A DNA stretch of 64,000 bases from Bugula neritina (Eukaryota > Bryozoa > Gymnolaemata > Cheilostomatida > Bugulidae): NCBI GenBank assembly GCA_964035545.1, contig OZ037767.1, positions 8,236,207-8,300,206 of the forward strand, read 5' to 3'. This document shows positions 36,101 through 41,601 of this stretch, in pieces. The position numbers and the translations under genes were made by a program. A model generated the notes under the pieces. The model ran no database searches. It saw nothing but the letters and a program-made list of their open reading frames with translations, and was not told where the DNA came from. Position 1 is the first letter of the stretch; each line of letters begins with the position of its first letter.

Positions 36101-39100
36101 GGGGGTGCCCCCCCCATTGTTAAAGCCCAGGAGGCAGACAACAATGCGGGGGCGGCGGCGGCGGCATAAACCCAATGATGAGTGGGTTATGCCACGGACA
36201 GAAGACTTGGCAAGGCAGGAGAGGCCACCTCCCCCAACGGGGCCACACCCTCTGCCTCCAGAGCAAAGCCGTTCGACCCCAGAGCTACCACCACCACTTC
36301 CGGATATAAGTATACTTTCGGAAGTGCAAAACCCCCACACGGGAGGGGCTCCGTCCGGAGAGAACAGAGGGGAAGAAGGAATAACAGCTGACGGGAGGCA
36401 GGAAACACCACCAGTGGAGAATAACAACCCACTGGTGAGTACACCACCTCCCTCACCAGCTACACCACCTTCCCCGGCGTCTACCACTAGTACATCTCCC
36501 CTCCTTGAAAGGGGACAACGTACTAGAAGACCCCCAGCTTATCTTCAAGACTTCGTATGCGACCGCATTACAAGCGGCAGGTATGAAAGTCCAGCTGGGC
36601 GCCGTACGGAAAGACTGGCAGCAAAGCGTGGGAGTTATGAACACCACGTAAAAACCAAGTTTTGCGAAAACGGAATAGCGAGTGGAATTACCACTCTCCG
36701 GGCATACATTTTCGGTCTCGCACAACAAACACGCTGCCCAGCCTTTTCCTACGCCGACGCGGTCAAGAGTAGACGTACTTTCTAATCCATCTGCATCCAA
36801 GCTTGAACGTCGAGTATGAGTATAAATACCGAGTTCCCAGGTAAGCTTGCTTAGATCTAACACTCCACTAATGGAAGTAGATCTCACCTCAGTCAACTCT
36901 GATTTAATCGATCTGATTGAATCACAGTTACTGGAGACAGAGTCACACGTGAATGACGACGAGAACATAGTAATGGCGGATGATCTACTAGATCTGGAGC
37001 TTGATAATATGTCTCTCAGTCAGTTTACACGTTCTGACACAGTCTCTCGAGTGCCGTATAAAAAGATGCATGACTCTCAGACTAATAACAGTCGATTGTC
37101 ATCAGAATTATGCTGTAAAGATCAAACTCGATCTAACAATAATTCTGCTCTTTTAGACGCCACTCGCTCTCCTGACTACGGAGATATGCCACCATTAGAA
37201 ATGGCCTGGAATAGTGAGACACCTCCTACCTCCCTACCAGACGTGCTACTTCAGCAACATAGCTGGGTCGCACCAGAGACAGAAAAGCTGATTCAACTAC
37301 ACCGCGGCCATGACGAATGCACCACCTGCAGGCTGTGTCAGCAGTACTTCTCCACCCATCGCCGTTTGCGCGTCCACGTACCGCAGCACTTCCTAACTAC
37401 TCTCTGTCCCTGTGGTGAATATAGTTACCACAGGGACTACATTCTCAGACATCAGCGTACTATGGACTGCCATGTGGGACACTTGTACGATGTGGACAAA
37501 TACAACTTCCCCACCTTTCTCAATCTGATCAAACCTTTCATTAAGGATCTCCCCCGCTTTGAACGGCTCAAACACGGATTCCCCTCACCTCGCATCATCA
37601 CTCATGGACCGTGTCCAAGACCTCCCAGACATAAGAAACCTACCAAGCCATCTCACTCTCCTCCCGCACAGACCATACCTCGTCCCTCCACCCTACCTCA
37701 AGTTCTACTTCACCGAGTTGAGATACCCCAAAAACGACGTTCCCCTTCCCCACTCCTATGCAGCCTTCTTCTAAACGGCGATGGAGACCCTCCTCCCCGA
37801 AACGGCAGCCTCCTACAGCCCGCAACATAAAAGAAGTCGAGCTCCGTATGTATGAATTAGAAGCTGAGATTCAACGGCTGACCCCCCAGAGTTGCTGCAG
37901 CCACTTCCGAAATGAAGACCCTTAAAGCTTCCGTGGCCCTCCTCAAACGGGGCGATCAAGACTGATGGCAGCTGTATCCTCCCCCTCCACTTCTCTGACT
38001 ATCCACACCTGCAGGTGGTGACGACCTCTCTCTCTATTCCTTCCCTCCTCTGACCGTCTCTAGTCGGTGTTGCACGATCTCCGTACCTGTGATTACATTA
38101 TTCTGTTTTACTATTATTATATTTTTCTTATGTCAATATAAATTGCTCAATAGTGTGTAAGCTCTTTTGGAGGTATCCACCTTACGTGATGTTTAGATCT
38201 TATATTTTTTTGGATTCTTTTTTTACGTAATAAATTGTTTTATTATTATTATTTTTTTTGGTGCATATCAGGAAGGTATGCTTCCTGCTGGGGGGGGGGC
38301 GGTGTAATGGGGCGTGGTTTACGCCTCGCGCGTATCCCCCTGCCAATCAGTGTGTGATTGGCAACTATTGGATGAAGCCAAGCAGGACAATTTATTAGTT
38401 AGTTAGCGTATACTTGCTGTGATGTAAAGTAGTAATTGTGCTAATACTTATAGAGATTTTTACGTCATATTTTACAGTTTTATAATAAAGTCTTACACAC
38501 GAAAACATCAGTGAATTGCTTGTGACTAGATGCAGATTGCTCACTAGAAGCCCACACAAACATTGTGCTTCGCACAACAATATTAATATGCATGTTAGTA
38601 CACATATTAGTACACATATTAGTACACATATTAGTACACACTATACACCTCTAGTTTTTAGCTATTTTTTTACAGTTTATAGCTGCTATGTAGCTATATA
38701 GTTTCTTGCATTAAACTGATAAAATATTAACAATTTTAGCTATATATGCATGGTTTCTTTAATTTTGCTTTATTTTCGATGTTTCATCCTAATTTTTAAG
38801 TAAATTTAGGTGTGTAGGCATGATGCTTTTTTTAGGATTTGAATCAATTTTCAATTATTATATTTAGTATTGCTGCAATTGGAACATTTGATTGTTCGAC
38901 ATTGTAGAACTATTACTAATTTGAGCACAGCTTAATTTCAATTACTTTTAAAAATACTCGTTATATGTTTCAACCGAGCATATTCATTACCTCTCAATAA
39001 AAGTAATTAGCTCACTCACCAGTGCATATTTCAGTTCGCAGTTTTTATCTATGTAACTTGATTGGCAATTTGTATGACATTCACCACCAAAAAATATGCA

Positions 39101-39156
39101 GTTTGTTTGAGTTTGACATGTGCATTTCATATCACAATTGTTGGATTGACAGCTCT
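6986..39156 (-). CDS. Type I membrane mucin with cysteine-rich and EGF-like domains, 5' end missing
   Basis: Thirteen exons in order: 39020-39156, 22169-22287, 21928-22055, 20998-21186, 14913-18083, 13966-14024, 12833-12912, 11894-11976, 11224-11370, 10615-10773, 9007-9174, 8649-8719 and 6986-7078. Every boundary is GT-AG and the phases of all twelve junctions agree, giving 1,533 residues to the TGA at 6986-6988. Order of parts: cysteine-rich segments, a giant Thr/Ser repeat, a membrane-proximal segment of about 75 residues, two EGF-like modules, one transmembrane helix and a basic tail. This is the layout of a cell-surface mucin or adhesion receptor. The upstream exon begins at an acceptor, so the signal peptide and N-terminus lie upstream, beyond or between the retroelements. 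The weakest link is the 39020-39156 exon, joined across a 16.7-kb intron filled by elements A and B; it fits by phase and composition. I do not recognise a named orthologue. Confidence 0.7.
7141..7222. repeat. GT-rich simple-sequence tract
   Basis: Degenerate (GT)n interspersed with GCTTGTGC units, just upstream (in gene sense) of the last exon of the mucin-like gene. Alternating purine-pyrimidine sequence could adopt Z-DNA. No gene is implied. Confidence 0.75.
10615..11976 (-). other. EGF-like exons of the mucin-like gene
   Basis: Exon 11894-11976 (CEKIDDCDPSHCSEYPVPFA) is followed by exon 11224-11370 with the cysteine pattern C..C.......C......C.C.........C (KCKEGKPCDLPHTFC, NYCACDYDYILYKGVC). 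Exon 10615-10773 has a second six-cysteine set ending RSCVCAKEMYMRID and GVC. Both modules are phase-1 exons, as is usual for EGF-like domains that are shuffled as units. They form the extracellular stalk just outside the membrane helix. Confidence 0.68.
12501..12720 (+). mobile_element. tRNA-derived SINE, best copy
   Basis: The head GGGAGCAGCCGTGGTTTAGG contains an A-box-like TGGTTTAGGGG (about 12512) and an exact-looking B box GGTTCGAGCCC (12557-12567), so a pol III promoter derived from a tRNA is present. The body carries GGAAGAGCATCCAGTCATAA. The target duplication CAATTATA flanks it (12493-12500 and 12721-12728). It lies in an intron of the mucin-like gene. It is not a functional tRNA gene because the cloverleaf cannot be completed downstream of the B box. 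Confidence 0.85.
13451..13650. repeat. GGTAGCTAA-type minisatellite
   Basis: About 20 degenerate copies of a 9-10-bp unit (GGTAGCTAA with variants GGTAGATAAA and GGTACCTAGCTAA) in the intron between exons 13966-14024 and 12833-12912. Confidence 0.85.
14913..18083 (-). CDS. Giant mucin-domain exon of the mucin-like gene
   Basis: One 3,171-nt exon (1,056 complete codons plus split codons at both ends) bounded by an acceptor at 18084-18085 and a donor at 14911-14912. The N-terminal 90 or so residues (upstream of the array) are Thr/Ser-rich degenerate units. The centre is an array of the 16-residue repeat TISNTEATNTLTKTLS and variants. The last 100 or so residues are Thr/Ser-rich without exact repeats and end TYKWSNEEYPILP. 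Thr plus Ser make up roughly half of the array, so dense O-glycosylation is expected. There are no cysteines in the array. The Asn in SNT and NTL gives N-x-T sites in some units. Confidence 0.85.
15236..17815 (-). repeat. 48-bp tandem coding repeat, about 53 units
   Basis: The unit is 48 bp (16 codons), so copy-number change keeps the frame. Units fall into recurring variants (STISNTEA, SIISNSET, PTISNTEA, STISNTEAGKTV). Higher-order duplications are visible: 15841-16110 is identical to 17041-17310 at an offset of 1,200 bp (25 units), and the block near 15447 recurs near 16791 at an offset of 1,344 bp (28 units). Because the unit length is a multiple of three, several other frames on both strands also stay open. 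Confidence 0.95.
18084..20997 (-). other. Intron of the mucin-like gene, 2.9 kb
   Basis: AT-rich intron between the mucin exon and the cysteine-rich exon 20998-21186. Apart from a truncated SINE core near 19306-19380, I see no coding or RNA signal. Confidence 0.6.
19306..19380 (-). mobile_element. SINE fragment, copy 3
   Basis: On the minus strand GATGCTAGAAAGAGCATCTA aligns with the SINE core GATGTTAGGAAGAGCATCCA of the 12501 copy, followed by a related GTCATAAT..GTGTCAC tail. The tRNA head is not recognisable. Confidence 0.6.
20998..22287 (-). other. Cysteine-rich exons upstream of the mucin exon
   Basis: Exon 20998-21186 encodes 14 cysteines in about 63 residues (CLSGCKGFTCGDTCVCRDDC, CSSCFECQC). 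Exons 21928-22055 (CGCAKKLPRELEIFDEFFYL) and 22169-22287 (INELPEETFTDFDQSFNEFL) encode a mostly non-cysteine beta-like segment rich in Phe and Tyr. The close spacing of cysteines suggests a disulphide-rich extracellular module, but not a family I can name. Confidence 0.68.
21731..21782 (+). mobile_element. SINE 5' (tRNA-like) fragment, copy 4
   Basis: GGAACAGCTGTAGTCTAGAG followed by GCATGAAGCCATGGATTT resembles the tRNA-like head of the 12501 SINE (GGAGCAGCCGTGGTTTAG... CGAAGGTCATGGGTTC). No recognisable 3' part follows. It is intronic. Confidence 0.45.
22522..22707. repeat. TTAGTACACATA minisatellite, left part
   Basis: Units of about 12-14 bp (TATTAGTACACA, TATCAGTACATA, TATTAATATGCATG). 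The array resumes after elements A and B at 38580-38642, so both elements entered one host minisatellite. Confidence 0.85.
22708..23116 (-). repeat. 3' LTR of element A
   Basis: Starts TGTAGT and ends ATCACA on the plus strand. It is flanked on the internal side by ATAGGTGAGGAGAG on the minus strand, a reasonable polypurine tract. The partner is 29925-30333. The LTR contains AATAAA-like sequence for polyadenylation. Confidence 0.95.
23371..24580 (-). CDS. ORF3 of element A: zinc-finger/coiled-coil protein, spliced
   Basis: The body is open from 24293 to the stop at 23371; the first internal ATG is at 24225 (284 residues). A 28-nt exon (24553-24580) starting ATG-TCT joins it in frame across a GT-AG intron. 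Numbering from 24225: finger 1 has C78, C81, H94 and H98. Finger 2 has C104, C106, H119 and C125, followed by a conserved GHLYEVD segment. A basic patch HTHKKRRG lies near 224-230. Residues 244-284 form a Lys/Arg/Leu-rich coiled coil. It has no signal peptide or transmembrane helix, so it is not an envelope protein although it sits in the env position. Homologues occur in B, C and E. The role is unknown; nucleic-acid binding is inferred from the fingers. It is the only long retroelement gene here without a visible lesion. Confidence 0.75.
24294..24552 (-). other. Predicted 259-nt intron upstream of ORF3 in element A
   Basis: Donor G|GTAAGTCTACTAG at 24552 and acceptor TCTATTGCAG at 24294. The genomic frame is closed within the intron (TAG upstream), but splicing joins the ATG exon in frame with ORF3. 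A similar pair, GTAAGTCTACTAG...GTTGCAG, is kept in D. An equivalent intron of 268 nt occurs in the diverged element C. Confidence 0.68.
24822..29045 (-). pseudogene. pol: pol of element A (protease-RT-RNase H-integrase), broken
   Basis: Protease DTG motif near 28520. RT has VDYRRLNS and an intact YLDD (27465-27476). RNase H has LDTDAS. Integrase has H-x3-H and CKVC zinc ligands and D-D-E residues in VDLVGP, HSDQGSQF and GVVERNNR. A GPY-type chromatin-end module (FVGPYCVIEVMPNHTY) and a Pro/Glu-rich tail follow. Lesions: an in-frame TGA at 28215-28217 in place of the CGA in D. About 80 residues are missing between protease and RT, and 14 residues missing in RNase H just after LDTDASNHNV, both in frame. 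The last 1,126 codons after the stop are otherwise open. Pol is read in the -1 frame relative to Gag. Confidence 0.9.
28997..29869 (-). pseudogene. gag: gag of element A, one in-frame stop
   Basis: Starts at ATG 29869 (MADEVVDAPRQEP). Capsid-like region with EDVEQFITEFSDVADI and REHATAVKRLAQVAYSDLPA, and a single CCHC zinc knuckle CWGCGSGGHLIRNC near the end (CX2CX4HX4C). A TGA at 29588-29590 replaces CGA (Arg in D), consistent with CpG decay. The rest of the frame is open to the terminator, overlapping pol. Confidence 0.85.
29015..29021 (-). promoter_or_regulatory. -1 ribosomal frameshift site, element A
   Basis: GUUAAAC on the minus strand, in phase with gag as G UUA AAC, seven codons before the gag terminator and inside the gag-pol overlap. 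Pol lies exactly in the -1 frame. The same heptamer is at the same place in D, and the canonical UUUAAAC in C. Confidence 0.65.
29906..29923 (-). other. Primer binding site (tRNA-Leu), element A
   Basis: TGGTGGCAGCGGTGGGAT, one base from the 5' LTR. From knowledge of animal tRNA-Leu (AAG/UAG anticodon) 3' ends plus CCA, this is an 18-nt complement. Confidence 0.85.
29925..30333 (-). repeat. 5' LTR of element A
   Basis: 409 bp, differing from 22708-23116 at about five positions (about 99% identical), so the insertion is young. It is followed by the single ATAT shared with element B. Confidence 0.95.
30338..30745 (+). repeat. 5' LTR of element B (408 bp)
   Basis: Begins TGTAATG and ends GCACAACA. 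From 30521 onward it matches the 3' LTR at roughly 93%. The first 183 bases have no counterpart in the 3' LTR of B or the LTR of E. An AATAAAG polyadenylation signal lies near its R region. Confidence 0.9.
30747..30764 (+). other. Primer binding site (tRNA-Leu), element B
   Basis: TGGTGGCAGCAGTGGGAT, one base after the LTR, matching the A and D site except for one base. C has the same variant. Confidence 0.8.
30798..31507 (+). pseudogene. gag: gag of element B, frameshifted
   Basis: Starts MTEHTTKHPGGKPP and has EDVEQFIEEFHDVANVAQWP, homologous to the Gag of A, C and D. The frame shifts near 31010-31030 and again at a 9-bp tandem repeat (GTGCTACAA, 31091-31133), after which YSDLPEAHRRNFTLIDFMQS continues. 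It ends at 31507 without a CCHC knuckle, so the nucleocapsid end seems deleted. Confidence 0.75.
31091..31133 (+). repeat. 9-bp tandem repeat in gag of B
   Basis: About four and a half copies of GTGCTACAA. The homologous point in A and D has no repeat, so this is a local slippage expansion coinciding with a reading-frame change. Confidence 0.85.
31557..36785 (+). pseudogene. pol: pol of element B, multiply broken
   Basis: Protease with DSGCNTNLLS (frame of 31557). Frame changes near 32300 and 32690 follow. RT is open from 32742, with catalytic YLED instead of YLDD (GAG for GAC near 33096). RNase H (LDTDASDQNVGAVLSQ) and the integrase N-terminus follow. The integrase zinc motif is split by the inserted transposon between its two cysteines (QC...EVC). 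Removing the insert and one TG restores the frame. A TAG at 35489-35491 replaces CAG in DQGSQFQS. The tail shifts frame at a C-run near 36107. The C-terminus is Pro-rich and ends at 36785. Confidence 0.88.
34439..35194. mobile_element. 756-bp inverted-repeat DNA transposon (MITE-like), copy 1
   Basis: Perfect 19-bp terminal inverted repeats CACAGGATAGTTAAGGGCA, with a 2-bp duplication TG. It interrupts the integrase coding region of B, so the junctions are certain. It has no transposase, and an internal motif TTCAGTACCAGTAAAATA occurs twice. Copy 2 at 57450-58205 has the same length. The superfamily is unresolved; the CACA end and short duplication are compatible with CACTA/Mirage-type elements. 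Confidence 0.9.
36871..37914 (+). pseudogene. ORF3 of element B (zinc-finger protein, C-terminus frameshifted)
   Basis: From ATG 36871 the frame is open to 37830. The acidic, leucine-containing N-terminal part (VNSDLIDLIESQLLETE) is followed by finger 1 (C153, C156, H169, H173) and finger 2 (C179, C181, H194, C200), with GHLYDVDKYNFPTFLNLIKP after it. Comparison with E shows a one-base shift in a C-rich stretch near 37740-37760, after which the coiled-coil coding sequence (NIKEVELRMYELEAEIQRL) lies in another frame. An acceptor-like GCTTGCTTAG precedes the ATG, so a spliced message is possible. Function unknown. Confidence 0.7.
38303..38579 (+). repeat. 3' LTR of element B (277 bp)
   Basis: Begins TGTAATGGGGCGTGG after a run of G, and ends GCACAACA followed by ATAT. 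Its U3 resembles the LTR of E, so this is the family-typical LTR. Confidence 0.9.
38580..38642. repeat. TTAGTACACATA minisatellite, right part
   Basis: ATATTAATATGCATGTTAGT and further TTAGTACACATA units continue the host array cut by elements A and B. Confidence 0.85.
39020..39156 (-). other. Most 5' visible exon of the mucin-like gene
   Basis: A 137-nt cysteine-rich exon (SCQSNNCDMKCTCQTQTNC, FFGGECHTNCQSSY) with acceptor TTTATAG and donor CACTG|GTGAGTGAG. It ends in phase 0, matching the exon at 22169-22287. The cysteine pattern resembles the exon at 20998-21186, supporting membership of the same gene, but a separate upstream gene cannot be excluded. Confidence 0.6.
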
Positions 39157-39519
39157 CTATAAAATATAAAATGTTAAGTTCTAAAGCCAGGTCTATATAA
39201 GCTACAAAAATGCTTTTAACATGTTTTTGGAAATTTCAAGTTATATAGATAACACAGTATTTGGATTTGGCAGTCTATTTACAACAGGATCAAAGCATTG
39301 CATTTTTGTGTACTCAGATTGTCAAAAAATAAGATCATATTGATCAGATCCAACTAGTTAAGGTCAAACTAAAATCGACCCATGAAGAGGCAGTATAATT
39401 TTATGATTTACAATAAATTATTAAGGTGTGAATTCTGTAGAACCAATGATAATTAAATACGATCTCCCTGTAATTATGAGATAGGAAGGTATAAGAGCTA
39501 TCGGTTAATTAGAACGTAT

Positions 39520-39857
39520 TGTTATGATTTTCAGATTTAGGGTTGATATGCAATCCAGAGAGTCTATTTATTTGCTAGAGAACTTCACCAGGATAAGTCG
39601 AGTGAATACGAGTATATTTACACACAAGAATACATCACAAAAACTATACAAATGCATTCAGCAAACTGTACATCTATACCATTCAGCACTCTATCTTCGA
39701 CTAACTAGCAGCGGGAAAACTAACTACTGCTACTAACTATCAGTGTCGCTAATTGGCTGTCCATTTTTCCGGGTCAATTACGTGACCCCATGCTGTAGTA
39801 GTGGGGGAAAATAACATTTCCCCATATTATGTACTGGTAGCTTCACGAGCCACCACA
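39520..39857 (-). repeat. 3' LTR of element C
   Basis: TGTTATG...CCACCACA on the plus strand, preceded by GTAT. The internal neighbour reads TGGTGGGGGCGG on the minus strand, a polypurine tract. Confidence 0.93.
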
Positions 39858-39949
39858 CCGCCCCCACCAGCAGAAAGCCCTCTTTCTGATACACAAAAAA
39901 AACTTTACAATTAACTACGTACATTAGTAGACCAAAAAGAAAAAGACAT

Positions 39950-40053
<104 letters not shown>

Positions 40054-40241
40054 TGCACAATAACAGACATAGTCATTATAACAGCATGTCACATACATTT
40101 GGCTAGCTATAGAGAGAGAATACCGGCTAGTTGTAGTATTGGACAAGAGGTCGAACTGTCGAGCTGTCAAGCATTTACATGATAGTCTTGGGCCTCCAAG
40201 AGGGTGAGGCTTGCGGATCATTCCGGGCAGAAGAACCAGGG

Positions 40242-41316
40242 TCAGTGTTTGGCAAGCCGATGTTTGGCCTGGCGGGCACGTAGCTTCCTTTTAATCCGGC
40301 CAACCGAGCCCTTTAACTGATAAAGTCCCGTTGTAGTACTAAGCAGATCCAGTGCTAACTGGGTGAACTCAGCCTGCAGCCGGAGGAGACGCTCCTCTAC
40401 AGTGGCCAGGCGAGCGGGGTCTGGGGACGGCGTCCGCCTTCGACGAGGGGGGAACCTGGAAATTGGGTCCGCCTTCTAGTCGGAGGTGAGGAGACTTCTT
40501 CTCCTTCAGGATAGACAAACTCTTCGGGGGTATACACAATCTGAGGGCGGTCGGAGACCAACGGGGATTGTTGCCTGGCATAGTATAATACATGTTGAAA
40601 ACCCGAAGTCAGGACGGCCAACAGCATTGCCTTCTTTACTAAGGGTCGTATCAGAGTCAGGAATTCTGGGTAGAGTTTAGCATCTACCACGTAATTCTCT
40701 CCGAAGAAACAGCCCACCCCCCCGGTGTCTAGTGACGGGATAGGGGTAGACATCATTGTATCCGCAGGGACAGAATGTGAGTAAGAGGTGGGCGTTGACA
40801 TGTAGCTTCAGGGAGCGAAGAGAGGCACACTCTTCGTTACCAATCTGGCACCATGTCCTTCCTTTGGGTCCCTAGGCTGTTTCTATCTGCTCCTTCGTTT
40901 CCGGCGACACCCACCGCCAGCGGCGGCGCAGTGGCTCAGGCCGGTCACCATTGGTGTACTCCTTGTGATGCGGAACGGGAGGTGCTCTATCCCATACCCT
41001 GGTTGTAACGGGTCGAGTGTAACCTGAAAGAGTTTTAACAGCGTTAGTATAATACACTGCAGTGTTGTCGGCTTAGACAGCCTGGCAACTTCTCGTTCAG
41101 TTAACACTCGTAGAGATTTGTGGTAGTGAATAGTTGGATAGAACACATATTACAATGAGATTGTAAAATTTATATGTCAAACTGAGTTCCTACCACGGTA
41201 GTTCACTAACCTATCTCCAGCTGAATTGACTCAGGTGAGTCGGAGCTGAGTGATGCAATCTAGATTTCATATCAAGATATAGTTAACTCACCCCACAATC
41301 CGTTGTCGTAAGACAT
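40242..41316 (-). pseudogene. ORF3 of element C, spliced and degraded
   Basis: Exon 1 (41292-41316) starts ATG-TCT and ends G|GTGAGTTAAC. The acceptor CTCTTTCAG at 41024 joins it in frame with GYTRPVTTRVWDRAPPVPHH. A TAG at 40872-40874 interrupts, then the same frame carries the finger region (LRSLKLHVNAHLLLTFCPCG). A shift in a G-run near 40720 leads to VVDAKLYPEFLTLIRPL, and a last frame ends in a coiled coil (ATVEERLLRLQAEF ... LAKH) with the stop at 40242. The parts and order match ORF3 of A, B and E. Confidence 0.68.
41024..41291 (-). other. Predicted 268-nt intron upstream of ORF3 in element C
   Basis: GT-AG intron whose splicing joins an 8-codon-plus-one-base leader exon in frame with ORF3, as in element A. 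The intron sequence is not alignable by eye with that of A, so position, leader start and phase are conserved rather than sequence. Confidence 0.62.
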
Positions 41317-41601
41317 ACTGAGTTTGTGAAATGGTTTGAACTATTGACTAGGAACACGTCTGCTCTTGACTGCATCAGCATAAGAAAAGATCGAGCAACG
41401 TGGTTGGGGTGCGTGACTAAGACTTTGCGCACCCGACGAATGAATTTTGTTTCTAAATCTGCCGATACAAAAGTTGATATTTCCGTGGTGTTGACAACTC
41501 CCACAATTGCTCGATACTTTTCCCGTATGGTTCCCCGCTAGACTTTCATACACGCCGCTTTTAATGCAGTCACATACGAAGTCCTTTAAGTATGATGGGG
41601 G

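Larger units (their letters stand above)
30338..38579 (+). mobile_element. Ty3/gypsy LTR retrotransposon B (hybrid LTRs, interrupted by a DNA transposon)
   Basis: 8,242 bp including a 756-bp transposon at 34439-35194. Bounded by ATAT at 30334-30337 and 38580-38583. Order: 5' LTR, tRNA-Leu site, gag, pol, ORF3, a G-rich polypurine tract and 3' LTR. It is the same family as E. The two LTRs are unequal (408 and 277 bp) and differ completely in the first part of U3. Gag and Pol carry several frameshifts and the RT active site reads YLED. It lies in antisense orientation in the mucin-gene intron. Confidence 0.92.
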
